A DNA stretch of 64,000 nucleotides, taken from the NCBI RefSeq assembly GCF_004323595.1, contig NZ_AP019373.1, forward strand, positions 1,488,001 through 1,552,000, given 5' to 3'. Below the pieces are notes generated by a model. The model had not been told where the DNA came from. It was given only the letters and a program-made list of their open reading frames with translations, and did not search any database. Source of the DNA: Sulfuricystis thermophila. Its GTDB lineage: Bacteria > Pseudomonadota > Gammaproteobacteria > Burkholderiales > Rhodocyclaceae. The position numbers and the translations under genes were made by a program. Positions 1 through 11,286 of this stretch are shown here, piece by piece (the first letter of the stretch is position 1; every line of letters begins with the position of its first letter).

Positions 1-807
<807 letters not shown>

Positions 808-809
808 CC

Positions 810-835
810 GTGCCGTCCCGCCAGCGCCGACTTTC
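810..835 (-). repeat. 26-bp dispersed repeat, copy 1
   Basis: Reverse-oriented copy of the window-wide repeat (core GGCGCTGGCGGGACGGCA read on the minus strand). It fills the dapE-prmB gap and ends at the base before the prmB ATG, so it occupies the place where the Shine-Dalgarno sequence should be. Confidence 0.85.
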
Positions 836-1726
836 ATGCCCGAACTCCTCGACGACCTGATCACACTGCGCGACTGGCTGCGCTGGGGTGTGAGCCGCTT
901 CAACGAGGCGAAGCTCTTTTTCGGCCACGGCTGCGACAACGCGCACGACGAGGCCGCCTGGCTGATCCTCCATGCGCTGCACCTGCCGCCCGATCGCCTC
1001 GATCCCTACCTCGACGCGCGGCTCACCCGCCCTGAGCGCCTCGCGGTGCTCGAACTCTTGCAGCAGCGCATCGCGCGCCGCCTGCCGGCCGCCTATCTGA
1101 CGCACGAGGCCTGGCAGGCGGGCTTGCGCTTCTATGTCGACGAGCGCGTGCTGATCCCACGCTCCTACTTCGCCGAGCTGCTGGTCGAAGGCTTCGCCCC
1201 CTGGGTCGAAGATCCGGCAGCGATCGCATCGGCGCTCGATCTGTGCACCGGCTCGGGGTGTCTCGCCATCCTGATGGCGCATGCCTTCCCGAACGCCCAC
1301 ATCGACGCCACCGACCTCTCGGCCGATGCGCTGGAGGTCGCGCGCCGCAACGTCGCCGACTACCATCTCGAAGATCGCATCCGCCTCGTCCAGGGCGACC
1401 TGTTCGCGGGACTCCGCAAGCGCAAATACGATCTGATCATCAGTAACCCGCCCTATGTCACGGCACAGGCGATGCGCGATCTGCCGCCCGAATATCGCCA
1501 CGAGCCGGAAATCGCGCTCGCCGCCGGCGAGGACGGGCTCGACATCGTGCGCCGCATCCTCGCCGAGGCGAAAAAGCATCTGACGCCGCAGGGACTGCTG
1601 GCCGTCGAGGTCGGCCACAACAAGGAGATCGTCGAGGCCGCCTTCCCGAATCTGCCTCTCGTCTGGCTCGACACCGAAAGCGGCGAAGGAAAGATCTTCC
1701 TCCTGCGCCGCGAGGATCTCACCTGA
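836..1726 (+). CDS. prmB: 50S ribosomal protein L3 N5-glutamine methyltransferase
   Basis: SAM-dependent methylation of a glutamine in ribosomal protein L3. The 296 residues show an N-terminal helical substrate-recognition domain, then a Rossmann methyltransferase with CTGSGCLAI (res. 137-145, SAM-binding motif I) and NPPY (res. 204-207). The IPRSYFAELL segment (res. 107-116) is typical of PrmB; the release-factor enzyme PrmC usually has IPRPET. Length is normal. The start codon directly abuts a dispersed repeat and no purine-rich ribosome-binding site is visible, so translation may depend on coupling to dapE. Confidence 0.95.
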   Translation: MPELLDDLITLRDWLRWGVSRFNEAKLFFGHGCDNAHDEAAWLILHALHLPPDRLDPYLDARLTRPERLAVLELLQQRIARRLPAAYLTHEAWQAGLRFYVDERVLIPRSYFAELLVEGFAPWVEDPAAIASALDLCTGSGCLAILMAHAFPNAHIDATDLSADALEVARRNVADYHLEDRIRLVQGDLFAGLRKRKYDLIISNPPYVTAQAMRDLPPEYRHEPEIALAAGEDGLDIVRRILAEAKKHLTPQGLLAVEVGHNKEIVEAAFPNLPLVWLDTESGEGKIFLLRREDLT

Positions 1727-1749
1727 GCTCTGCTTTCGAACCCCAGCGC

Positions 1750-1785
1750 AAAAACATCAACGCCCGCTCAAAGCGGGCGCTGATG
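1750..1785 (-). terminator. Rho-independent terminator of the PEP-CTERM gene
   Basis: Arms CATCAACGCCCGCT (1755-1768) and AGCGGGCGCTGATG (1772-1785) form a 14-bp stem with one mismatch and a 3-nt loop. Read on the minus strand, the stem is followed by a T run (complement of the A run at 1750-1754), just after the stop codon at 1811. Confidence 0.75.
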
Positions 1786-1810
1786 CGGTCACGAGACTAT
1801 CAGGCAAGCA

Positions 1811-2581
1811 TCAAGCGGCCTTGCGGCGCCTCACGGCGAGACCGGCGAGCCCCAATCCCATCAGGGCCAGCGTAGCCGGCTCGGGGACATTGCCACCGCC
1901 ACCCGTGCCGTTGTCGCCGCCGCCGCCCTGCACGGTGCCAAAGCCATCGAGATAGACATAACCGGCATGTGCACCATACGGACAGTCCGCCGCCAGCAGG
2001 CTGACCTCGAAATTGTGGCCCTGCGAGACGTTCAGCGAAACTTCCGTCCAGGGGTTCCAATACCAGCCCGACGAATAGTTGAACAAGCCAGGGGCGGTTG
2101 CTGAGGAATAAGCCACATTGTAGAGAACCGTGTTCGTCGTCAAGTCGGTGATCTTGAGACCGAAAATATCGGAATCGGTCACGCCATGAGAGGACTGAAG
2201 CACTGCGGCCCAGGCAAAGTTGATCGACGTCCCGTCGTAATTATTGACGATTTGGCGGATCACATTGACAGAAAAATTATTGACGGAATTATTGATCCGG
2301 GCTGAGTAGGTGCCATACTTGACCATGCTCTGGCCTGTGATCGGATCGTTGCCCGCAGAGACGATGGCCCCCTGCCAATTGGTATTGCTGCCCAGATAGC
2401 TTGCCGGGTTGAGCGCCAAGCTTCCGTCAGAGTACCCAGTATTGCCGTAATTAACTCCCGACCCCTGTTCCCAGCCGGTGAAGGTCCCGTTTTCGAAACC
2501 GCCATTCACGAAGCTTGCCGCATTCGCTGTTCCAATGGCGCCCAAGGATAACAATGCGACTGCCAATGCCGTTTTTTTCAT
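1811..2581 (-). CDS. PEP-CTERM sorting domain protein
   Basis: Exported protein of unknown function, predicted to be cleaved and anchored by an exosortase (XrtA-type system). The start ATG at 2581 was preferred over the one at 2587 because it lies 7 nt from the GGGG Shine-Dalgarno. The 256-residue product begins with a Sec signal (MKKTALAVALLSLGAIGTANA). A Ser/Asn/Gly/Tyr-rich, beta-type body follows, with NGGFENGTFTGWEQG near the N terminus. A Gly-rich linker precedes the C-terminal VPEPATLALMG motif, hydrophobic segment and RRRKAA tail. The gene is monocistronic with a sigma-54 type promoter. Such proteins usually act in exopolysaccharide or floc formation; the specific role cannot be read here. 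Confidence 0.92.
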   Translation of the reverse strand: MKKTALAVALLSLGAIGTANAASFVNGGFENGTFTGWEQGSGVNYGNTGYSDGSLALNPASYLGSNTNWQGAIVSAGNDPITGQSMVKYGTYSARINNSVNNFSVNVIRQIVNNYDGTSINFAWAAVLQSSHGVTDSDIFGLKITDLTTNTVLYNVAYSSATAPGLFNYSSGWYWNPWTEVSLNVSQGHNFEVSLLAADCPYGAHAGYVYLDGFGTVQGGGGDNGTGGGGNVPEPATLALMGLGLAGLAVRRRKAA

Positions 2582-2671
2582 TTTCATACCCCTTTCGATT
2601 TTGTCTATCAACGAAGGTTGCCGTGACATCGCAATCCCAACATCTCGTCATGCACGACACACCGAACTGAA

Positions 2672-2687
2672 TGCACATTACATGCCA
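2672..2687 (-). promoter_or_regulatory. Sigma-54 promoter of PEP-CTERM gene
   Basis: Minus-strand TGGCATGTAATGTGCA matches the RpoN consensus TGGCAC-N5-TTGCW in 9 of 11 fixed positions, with the invariant GG and GC dinucleotides exactly 10 nt apart. It lies about 85 nt upstream of the ATG. Confidence 0.7.
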
Positions 2688-2749
2688 GATTTATTTAGTC
2701 TTTTATAATCAGTTCGTTAGCGCATTCTATTTTTTTCGTAGGGAGAGAA

Positions 2750-2765
2750 TGTAAAAAAAATCGAC
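2750..2765 (-). promoter_or_regulatory. Candidate enhancer box (PrsR-like)
   Basis: Minus-strand GTCG-N7-TTACA box with an all-A/T spacer, 62 bp upstream of the sigma-54 promoter. The same box occurs upstream of the second PEP-CTERM gene, 52 bp from its sigma-54 promoter. Binding by the PEP-CTERM regulator PrsR is inferred. Confidence 0.5.
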
Positions 2766-2791
2766 GTTTTATGAGTCGTCTGACAAGGGAT

Positions 2792-3424
2792 TCATGACAA
2801 ACCGACCGTGGGGTTCAACGTGTAAACCCCGGTCAGGCTCGCCTGGGCGAGGATGTGCCCCTGCATCGCCGCCAGCGCCTCTTGGCCGGTGAATTTGCCC
2901 TCCAGCGGCAGACGCTCGAGGTCGAGCGCATAGACGGTGAATACGTAGCGGTGGCGCAGCTCGTCGTTCCACGGCGGGCAGGGACCGTCGTAGCCGTAGT
3001 AGTCGCCGCTCATGTCGCGGTCGCTGGCGAACCAGCCGGTGTAATCGTTGATGCCCTGGCGCGCGCCATGCGCCGCCGCCGGCTCTGCCTTGCCTCGTGG
3101 CGTGACGCCATTGGAGAACTCGCCCGCGGCGATGCTCGTCACGCTCGCCGGCAGATCGATCAGCACCCAATGGAAGAAATCGACGCGCGGCAGGCTCGCC
3201 GGCACCGTGCGGCCTTCCTGATTGACGTCGTCGCCCCGGCTCGGCACGTCCGGGTCAACGCAGATCACCGCGAACGATTTCGTCCCCGCGGGTGCGCCGG
3301 TCCAGGCAAGCTGCGGATTGCGGTTGCCGCCGAGGCACACGTGCGCGGCCTCATCGGGTCTGCAGAACGCGAATTCCCCGGGAATACGTTCTCCATCCTT
3401 GAAACTGTTGCTGGTCACCTGCAT
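2792..3424 (-). CDS. YbhB/YbcL-family (PEBP/Raf kinase inhibitor-like) protein
   Basis: Phosphatidylethanolamine-binding-protein fold. The 210-residue product carries the family signatures VDPDVPS, HWVLIDLP, and YDGPCPPWNDELRHRYVFTVYALD, which form the ligand pocket. Bacterial members are small cytoplasmic or periplasmic proteins with no settled substrate; no signal peptide is seen here. ATG 3424 (MQVTSNSF) was chosen over the frame's upstream start at 3442 because homologues begin near this point. It starts 15 nt after the stop of the pseudouridine synthase gene upstream and is probably co-transcribed with it. Confidence 0.88.
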   Translation of the reverse strand: MQVTSNSFKDGERIPGEFAFCRPDEAAHVCLGGNRNPQLAWTGAPAGTKSFAVICVDPDVPSRGDDVNQEGRTVPASLPRVDFFHWVLIDLPASVTSIAAGEFSNGVTPRGKAEPAAAHGARQGINDYTGWFASDRDMSGDYYGYDGPCPPWNDELRHRYVFTVYALDLERLPLEGKFTGQEALAAMQGHILAQASLTGVYTLNPTVGLS

Positions 3425-3438
3425 GATCGCCCTCCTCG

Positions 3439-4185
3439 TCAAAAACGCTCATCGGCCCCAAGGAAGCGCCATTGGCCGAGCGGCAGCTCGCCGAGTCTCA
3501 CGCGGCCGATGCGCACGCGCTTGAGACCGACGACGCGCAAACCCACCCGCTCGCACATGCGGCGGATCTGGCGCTTCTTGCCTTCCTTGAGGATGAATTG
3601 CAGCTGGTCTTCATTCTGCCAACGCACCTTGGCCCGTTTCAGGGGGCGGCCATCGAGGCTGAGGCCATGGTTGAGCAGCGCCAGCCCGCGTTCGTCGAGC
3701 CGGCCTTCGACCCGGACGAGATATTCCTTCTCGATCTCGCTGTCCTCGCCGATCAGCTGGCGGGCAATGCGGCCGTCCTGCGTGAGGACCAGCAAGCCCG
3801 TCGAATCGATGTCGAGCCGGCCGGCCGGCGCCAGACCTTTCAAGATCGACGGCTGGAAGCGCCGCACATCGCCCGCCATCTGGTTTTCGGGCTTCACCAG
3901 CACGACGGCGGGCAGATAGCCATCTTCGGCCTGTCCGGAAACATAGCCCACCGGCTTGTGCAGCAGAATCGTCGCCAGTTGCGCCTGCCGGTTCTGCGCC
4001 CGCGAGGCCAGCTCGATCTTGGCATCGGGTGCGCAGCGCGTGCCGAGCTGCGTCACCTTCTGGCCATTGACGAACACCAGCCCCTGCTCGATGAAGGCAT
4101 CGGCTTCGCGGCGCGAGCAGAGCCCGCGCTGCGCCATCAGTTTCGAAACCCGCTCGCCGGGTTGCGTATCATTCATGCTCACCAT
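3439..4185 (-). CDS. RsuA/RluB/RluF-family rRNA pseudouridine synthase
   Basis: Isomerises a specific uridine in rRNA. The 248-residue product has an N-terminal S4 RNA-binding domain ([28 protein letters not shown]) and a catalytic domain with [11 protein letters not shown] and [17 protein letters not shown], whose first Asp is the nucleophile. [16 protein letters not shown] is the conserved C-terminal motif. Sequence alone does not separate RluF (23S U2604) from RluB or RsuA; RluF-like is favoured. ATG 4176 (MNDTQPG) is an alternative start. It is divergent from rlmJ, whose ATG is 14 nt away, so both promoters must overlap the two gene starts. Confidence 0.88.
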   Translation of the reverse strand: MVSMNDTQPGERVSKLMAQRGLCSRREADAFIEQGLVFVNGQKVTQLGTRCAPDAKIELASRAQNRQAQLATILLHKPVGYVSGQAEDGYLPAVVLVKPENQMAGDVRRFQPSILKGLAPAGRLDIDSTGLLVLTQDGRIARQLIGEDSEIEKEYLVRVEGRLDERGLALLNHGLSLDGRPLKRAKVRWQNEDQLQFILKEGKKRQIRRMCERVGLRVVGLKRVRIGRVRLGELPLGQWRFLGADERF

Positions 4186-4199
4186 TCTAGTCGCCGCTC

Positions 4200-5048
4200 A
4201 TGCTTTCCTATCGCCACGTCTTCCATGCCGGCAACCACGCCGATGTACTCAAGCACACGGTGCTCCTCGCGGTGCTCGACTACCTCAACCAGAAGGAGAA
4301 ACCGTATTGGGTGATCGATACCCATGCCGGCGCGGGCGGCTATGTGCTGACGGCGGGCCGGGCGAAAACCCACGCCGAGTGGCAGGAGGGCATCGGCCGG
4401 CTTTGGCAGCGCGACGATCTGCCGCCGCTCATCGCGCGTTATGTCACGGCGGTGCGTGCCGACAACCCAGAGGGCAAGCTCCGACGTTATCCCGGCTCGC
4501 CGCTCTTTGCCCTGCGCACGATGCGGCCCGCCGACCGGCTGCGGCTGTTCGAGCTGCATCCGGCCGACGTGAAGCTCTTGGCGCAGAACATCGCCGCCGC
4601 AGCGCCGGATGCACGAAAACGCGTGCAGATCCGTCAGGAAGACGGCTTTGCTGCCCTGAAAACCCTGCTGCCCCCGCCCCCGCGCCGTGGGCTGGTGCTG
4701 ATCGACCCTTCCTATGAAGACAAGCGCGACTACGCAGCCGTGGTCACGGCGCTCAAGGAAGGCCTGCAGCGCTTCGCCAATGGCGCCTTCATGGTCTGGT
4801 ATCCGCTCCTGCAGCGCAACGAGAGCCTGACGCTGGCCGGCAAGCTCAAGAAGCTCGCGCCGGACTGGCTCGACTGCACCCTGACCGTGCAACCGCCCTC
4901 CCCCGATGGCTTGGGGATGCACGGCAGCGGCGTCTTCCTCGTCAATCCGCCCTGGACGCTCGCAGCGGCGCTCAAGGAAACGCTGCCGTGGCTGGCAAAC
5001 GTGCTCAAACTCGGCGCTGGCGGGACGGCATCCTGGGCCGTGGACGTA

Positions 5049-5060
<12 letters not shown>
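4200..5060 (+). CDS. rlmJ: 23S rRNA (adenine(2030)-N6)-methyltransferase
   Basis: SAM-dependent N6-methylation of A2030 in 23S rRNA. The 286 residues begin with the family signature [28 protein letters not shown] is SAM motif I, and [11 protein letters not shown] is the catalytic (D/N)PPY-like motif. The C-terminal residues [12 protein letters not shown] are encoded by a copy of the dispersed 26-bp repeat, so the last roughly 15 residues are not family-conserved. The 3' end overlaps the convergent acetoacetyl-CoA synthetase gene by 12 nt. Confidence 0.95.
5006..5031 (+). repeat. 26-bp dispersed repeat, copy 2
   Basis: Near-perfect copy located in-frame at the 3' end of rlmJ, where it encodes LGAGGTA. 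Confidence 0.85.
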
Positions 5061-6987
<1,927 letters not shown>

Positions 6988-6995
<8 letters not shown>

Positions 6996-7401
6996 CGGGA
7001 TAGAGCCTGCGAATGAAATCGGGGAGTGGTAAGGATTTACCGGTCTTGGGGTTCCACCAGACGATCTTCGCCGCGCCTTCGGCATAGAGCGTGTCTTCGC
7101 CGAGACAACGCATCTCGTAAAAAGTTGGCAGGCTGCTCTTGCCGGGCTTGCCGATCAGCGTGCGCACCTCGACGGTGGCCGGAAAGGTAATCGGCTTGAG
7201 AAAGGTGCAGCTGGCGTTGATGATCACCGGCCCTTCCTCGACCTCGACGATGTCCTTCATGCCCAGCGAGACCAGCCAGTCGATGCGCGCCTGCTCGGCG
7301 AAGCGGAAATAGACCGTGTTGTTGACGTGGCCCAAGGCATCCATGTCGCCCCAGCGCACGGGGATCTGCGTGATGTGAACCAGATGGCGGGGATGGTCCA
7401 T
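6988..7401 (-). CDS. 4HBT-family acyl-CoA thioesterase
   Basis: Hot-dog-fold thioesterase of the YbgC/FadM type, hydrolysing acyl-CoA to acid and CoA. The 137 residues contain the family motif [20 protein letters not shown] (Asp nucleophile/base and N-N pair) followed by [20 protein letters not shown] 7401 begins a protein of typical length (about 135); upstream readings of this frame lack homology. Coupling to acetoacetyl-CoA synthetase suggests a role in recycling CoA esters, but substrate cannot be inferred. Confidence 0.88.
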
Positions 7402-7431
7402 GTCTGGAATGCCGTAAGAAGGTGGCCAAAT

Positions 7432-7437
7432 TATAAT
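7432..7437 (+). promoter_or_regulatory. Probable -10 box for the ETF-QO gene
   Basis: Perfect TATAAT 34 nt before the ATG at 7471, in the divergent gap with the thioesterase gene. No good -35 box is visible. Confidence 0.4.
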
Positions 7438-7470
7438 CACGCGACCAATAACGCCACGAGGGAGAACGGG

Positions 7471-9114
7471 ATGGAAGCGATCGAGCGCGAGACGATGGAA
7501 TTCGACGTGGTGGTGGTCGGCGGTGGGCCCGCTGGACTCGCGGCGGCGATCCGGCTCAAACAGCTCGATGCCAACCTCAATGTCTGCCTGATCGACAAAG
7601 GCGCGGAAATCGGCGCTCATATCCTCTCCGGCGCGGTGATGGACCCGCGCGCGCTCACAGAACTGTTCCCCGACTGGCAGGAACGCGATGCGCCGCTCAA
7701 CACGCCGGTGACCGAGGACCGTCTGCTGTTCCTGTCCGAAAAGAGCGCCTGGTCGCTGCCCAATGCCCTGCTGCCGGCCTGCTTCCACAATGAAGGCAAT
7801 TACATCATCAGCCTCGGCGAAGTCTGCCGCTGGCTGGGCCAAAAGGCGGAAGCGCTGGGTGTCGAGGTCTATGCGGGCTTCGCCGGCGCCGACGTGCTCT
7901 ACGAAGGTGATCGTGTCGCCGGCGTGATCACCGGCGACATGGGCGTGCTGAAGAGCGGCGAGCCGGGTCCCAATTTTCAGCCCGGCATGGCGCTGCGCGC
8001 GAAATACACGCTGTTCGCCGAAGGCTGCCGCGGCCATCTCGGCAAGCGGCTCGAACAGCGCTTCGCCTTGCGTGCCGGCGCCGATCCGCAGGTCTATAGC
8101 ATCGGCATCAAGGAGCTCTGGCAGGTGACACCGGAGCAACATCACAAGGGACTGGTGATGCACACCGCCGGCTGGCCATTGGACAACGATACCTACGGCG
8201 GCGGCTTCTGCTACCACTACGCCAGTGCCACGCAGCAGAATCTGGTTTCCTTCGGACTCGTCGTCGGCCTGAGCTACCGCAACCCGTATCTCTCGCCCTT
8301 CGAGGAAATGCAGCGGCTGAAGACCCATCCAGCGCTCAAGCCGATCTTCGCCGGCGGCACACGGCTCGCCTACGGCGCCCGCGCGCTCGTCTCGGGCGGT
8401 CTGCAGGCGCTACCGAAACTGATCTTCCCCGGTGGCGCATTGATCGGCGACGATGCCGGCTTCCTCGTCGCCTCGCGCATCAAGGGTTCGCACGCGGCGA
8501 TCAAGTCCGGCATGCTCGCCGCCGAGGCCGTCGCTGCCGCACTGGCGGAAGGCCGCAGCGGTGACGAGCTCACCACCTATCCGGAGGCTTTCCGCAATTC
8601 CTGGCTGTTCGACGAGCTCCACCGCGCGCGCAATTTCAAGCCGCTGATGGCCAAGGGGCTGTGGAAGGGTTCCCTCCTCTTCGGCATCGACCAGCAGCTC
8701 TTTCGCGGCAAGGCGCCCTGGACGCTGCGGCTCACCGCCGACCACGTCAAACTCAAACCCGCCGCGCAGTGTAAGCCGATCGACTATCCGAAACCCGATG
8801 GCGTGCTCACCTTCGACCGGCTCTCTTCAGTCTTTCTCTCCAACACCAATCACGAGGAAGACCAACCCTGCCATCTCCGCCTCAAGGACGCTCAAGCGCC
8901 GATCACCCACAACCTGGCGCTCTACGCCGCGCCCGAGCAACGCTACTGCCCGGCCGGCGTCTATGAGATCGTCGAGGAGGGCGGCCGCCCGCGCCTGCAG
9001 ATCAACGCCCAGAACTGCGTGCACTGCAAGACCTGCGACATCAAGGATCCCGGGCAGAACATCGACTGGGTGCCGCCGCAGGGCGGCGAAGGGCCGATCT
9101 ACCAGGGGATGTGA
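7471..9114 (+). CDS. Electron transfer flavoprotein-ubiquinone oxidoreductase
   Basis: Membrane-associated FAD and [4Fe-4S] enzyme passing electrons from reduced ETF to ubiquinone. The 547 residues fit the family. The N terminus has the FAD motif VVVVGGGPAGLAAAIRL. The centre contains the quinone-site and membrane-surface region. The C terminus has the ferredoxin-like motif CVHCKTCDIKDP, which with an upstream Cys (ERYCPAG) ligates the cluster. ATG 7471 follows a GAGGGAGAA ribosome-binding site. etfBA lies 2 kb downstream on the other strand, so both halves of the electron-transfer chain are present. Confidence 0.96.
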   Translation: MEAIERETMEFDVVVVGGGPAGLAAAIRLKQLDANLNVCLIDKGAEIGAHILSGAVMDPRALTELFPDWQERDAPLNTPVTEDRLLFLSEKSAWSLPNALLPACFHNEGNYIISLGEVCRWLGQKAEALGVEVYAGFAGADVLYEGDRVAGVITGDMGVLKSGEPGPNFQPGMALRAKYTLFAEGCRGHLGKRLEQRFALRAGADPQVYSIGIKELWQVTPEQHHKGLVMHTAGWPLDNDTYGGGFCYHYASATQQNLVSFGLVVGLSYRNPYLSPFEEMQRLKTHPALKPIFAGGTRLAYGARALVSGGLQALPKLIFPGGALIGDDAGFLVASRIKGSHAAIKSGMLAAEAVAAALAEGRSGDELTTYPEAFRNSWLFDELHRARNFKPLMAKGLWKGSLLFGIDQQLFRGKAPWTLRLTADHVKLKPAAQCKPIDYPKPDGVLTFDRLSSVFLSNTNHEEDQPCHLRLKDAQAPITHNLALYAAPEQRYCPAGVYEIVEEGGRPRLQINAQNCVHCKTCDIKDPGQNIDWVPPQGGEGPIYQGM

Positions 9115-9138
9115 ACATCGGCGCTGGCGGGACGGCAC
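9113..9138 (+). repeat. 26-bp dispersed repeat, copy 3
   Basis: Perfect core. The copy begins within the TGA stop codon of the ETF-QO gene. Confidence 0.85.
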
Positions 9139-9184
9139 CCTTCCGGCTGGTGGCAAGATCGGAATCCAGCAGTCCCACCAAATG

Positions 9185-9208
9185 GAAAGGCCCCTCGCGG
9201 GGCCTTTC
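9185..9208. terminator. Bidirectional hairpin terminator
   Basis: Perfect 10-bp stem GAAAGGCCCC/GGGGCCTTTC with TCGC loop between the convergent ETF-QO and PEP-CTERM genes. There is no long T run, so intrinsic termination strength is uncertain. Confidence 0.65.
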
Positions 9209-9231
9209 GAAGGGCGATCGCCGACGAACGC

Positions 9232-10380
9232 TCAAGCAGTCTTGGCTGATTGGCGGCGGCGCAAGCCGGCCAGTCCGAGCAGTCCAAGACCGGCAAGTGC
9301 CAGTGTGTAAGGCTCGGGCACTTGACCATTCTCCGGACCCGCCATCAGGAAGACATCCCCGTAACCGCCGCCATCACAATGCGTCGTCGGCAGGCCATCC
9401 GCCAGCGCGGGACCGTTTTTTCTATCGGTTCCACCAAAACAGCCCATGCGCAACTGTACCGAAATCGTGTCATAACCTTGCGCCAGTAGCGCTTCCAGAT
9501 TGGCGTTCAACTCCGGAACGAAGTTGACGAACTCGGTGCTATTGGTGGCTTTCGAGGTCGGATACTCGACATAACCTGCATAACCGTTACTCGCGCAAGT
9601 GCCACTGTAGATCGGTTTGATGTCGGTAATCGTACCGTTCGTATACTGCACGCAGTCGGCAGCCACGACGGAGACGAAATCGGTCGATTTCGGCACGGTA
9701 TTGTTCGTGCCATCGAAATCATATGGCGAATTGTAAGCCGCGTATCCCACCGTGCTGCTGTTCAATTCGTAGTTGATGTTCGTCTTCCCCCCTTGCAAGT
9801 CACGCACGGTGATCAACGCCCACACATCGAGTGACCCTAGCCCATTTTGAGGCTGGTTGAAATCGAAACCGATAAAAAGATCTCTCCGCGTGCCGCCGAT
9901 GGTCAAAGCCTGGATCAGATAATCGATACCAACGTCCCAGGTTTTTGCCGTATCACCTGCGGGACCGCCGCTGGGATCGTTGCCGTCGCCCGTCATGAAA
10001 TAGTTTTTGCCTTGGGTGTTGGCGAAATAACCATTCTCGACCTGTCCATTGACGGGGTTGGTGTCGGAGTTGTCGAGTGCTGCATTACCACCTGCATCGA
10101 TGACGATATAGCTCTTCAACGCTCCTTGCGGCGTCGGGATCGCATAGCCTGTCGGAATGTCAGTCTGATTATTCAGGCCTGACAGCAGGTTCAACAGGCT
10201 CGTCGAACAACTCACCACATCGCCATAGGAAGCGCAAGCGTAGGAGTTGTTGTAATCGATAGCCTTGGGATAGACGGGCAAAGGATCAGCACTTGCTATA
10301 CCAGGGAAAGCCAATGCGGAAAGCAAGCCGAGCGAAGGAAGGAGCTTGCGGATCGATCCGGTGTTTTTGAGAGTTTTCAT
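9232..10380 (-). CDS. PEP-CTERM sorting domain protein
   Basis: Second exosortase substrate, 382 residues, function unknown. It has a signal peptide (KLLPSLGLLSALAFPGIASA), a large Asn/Gly/Thr/Ser-rich exported body with Cys residues (for example YACASYGDVVSCSTS), and a C-terminal VPEPYTLALAGLGLLGLAGLRRR sorting signal. ATG 10380 has a clear GAGG ribosome-binding site; the frame extends upstream but has no homology-type start. The body, with GNDPSGGPAGDTAKTWDVGIDYLI, shows no enzymatic motif that I recognise. It shares promoter architecture with the PEP-CTERM gene at 1811-2581. Confidence 0.92.
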   Translation of the reverse strand: MKTLKNTGSIRKLLPSLGLLSALAFPGIASADPLPVYPKAIDYNNSYACASYGDVVSCSTSLLNLLSGLNNQTDIPTGYAIPTPQGALKSYIVIDAGGNAALDNSDTNPVNGQVENGYFANTQGKNYFMTGDGNDPSGGPAGDTAKTWDVGIDYLIQALTIGGTRRDLFIGFDFNQPQNGLGSLDVWALITVRDLQGGKTNINYELNSSTVGYAAYNSPYDFDGTNNTVPKSTDFVSVVAADCVQYTNGTITDIKPIYSGTCASNGYAGYVEYPTSKATNSTEFVNFVPELNANLEALLAQGYDTISVQLRMGCFGGTDRKNGPALADGLPTTHCDGGGYGDVFLMAGPENGQVPEPYTLALAGLGLLGLAGLRRRQSAKTA

Positions 10381-10421
10381 GATCTGCCTCGAAATGAAAT
10401 GTGCCCTTACTTCCGTAATAG

Positions 10422-10437
10422 AGCAACATTTATACCA
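10422..10437 (-). promoter_or_regulatory. Sigma-54 promoter of second PEP-CTERM gene
   Basis: Minus-strand TGGTATAAATGTTGCT fits the RpoN consensus well, with exact GG/GC spacing and a perfect TTGCT -12 element, about 42 nt before the ATG. Confidence 0.75.
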
Positions 10438-10489
10438 ATCATGCAACCCATTGATTATCAGTATTTATTCATTTGAAATCTATCTGTTG

Positions 10490-10505
10490 TGTAATTTTTT
10501 TCGAC
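10490..10505 (-). promoter_or_regulatory. Candidate enhancer box (PrsR-like)
   Basis: Minus-strand GTCG-A7-TTACA, the same GTCG-N7-TTACA pattern as at 2750-2765, placed 52 bp upstream of the sigma-54 promoter. Confidence 0.5.
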
Positions 10506-10583
10506 ACCTCGTTCCAGACCGAGTCTCCAGATACACGGGACGCGGCCAGGGCTATCTCCATCTGTTTCTGGGCAGCCAGGGAA

Positions 10584-11276
10584 TCAAGCTCTAGGTTCCT
10601 TCTTCTTCCAGAGATAGCGCCGGTCATCGAAGCTGCCGACCCAGCGCGGGAAATACACCACCATCAGCGTGATCGCCGCGCCATTGAGCCAGGCTTCGGC
10701 GAAGCCAAGCAGGATGTAGAACGGCAGGTAATCGGAGAACAACAGTTCGGCGGTATAAGTGCCGGTCGCCCAGAGCAGAATGCCGCTGAACACGCCGCTC
10801 GCCACCACGGCCAGCGCGCCGCCGAAGAAGGCGGCGACGAAGAAGAAGACGAAGATGTTGGGTGGCAGGAAACGCTCGACGAAGCGCCAGACATAGTGGG
10901 CGACGAAGATCGGCACCGCGGCGAATGCCAGTGCGTTCAACGCATAGGCCTGCCAGCCGGCGATGCCCTTCAGGCCGGCGTTGAAGGTCACCGCCGCGAG
11001 CACCACCGACAGGCCGATCAGCGCGAGCTGGCGGCCGAACATCAGGGTGAAGGCCGTCGCGCCGAGCAGATGCAGATGCAAGCCGGGCTTGGCGCCGGCC
11101 TTGAGGCTCCAGACCAGCGTCAGCACGACGATCGTGGCCATCCAGACGTGCATCTGGCCGTTGTCGGCCAGCCGCTTCCACGGCGCGGTGCGGACGGCCC
11201 ACAGCAACAGCAGGGCGTAGGGGAAGAAGGCCCCGTAAGCCCAGAAGTCGCCGAACAGGCCGTCTGTGAAGTTCAT
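10584..11276 (-). CDS. CbiM-like energy-coupling-factor membrane protein
   Basis: Polytopic membrane protein of 230 residues related to the CbiM/ECF permease family (cobalt or nickel uptake S-components). It has about seven hydrophobic segments. Family-type features are the GLHLHLLGATAFTLMFG segment and a His-rich first half; the N terminus lacks the canonical CbiM Met-His-Ile start, reading MNFTDGLF instead. No ATPase or T-component genes are adjacent, so transport activity is uncertain. It begins 10 nt downstream of etfA and is presumably in the etfBA transcript. Confidence 0.75.
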   Translation of the reverse strand: MNFTDGLFGDFWAYGAFFPYALLLLWAVRTAPWKRLADNGQMHVWMATIVVLTLVWSLKAGAKPGLHLHLLGATAFTLMFGRQLALIGLSVVLAAVTFNAGLKGIAGWQAYALNALAFAAVPIFVAHYVWRFVERFLPPNIFVFFFVAAFFGGALAVVASGVFSGILLWATGTYTAELLFSDYLPFYILLGFAEAWLNGAAITLMVVYFPRWVGSFDDRRYLWKKKEPRA

Positions 11277-11286
11277 TGCCCGCTGC

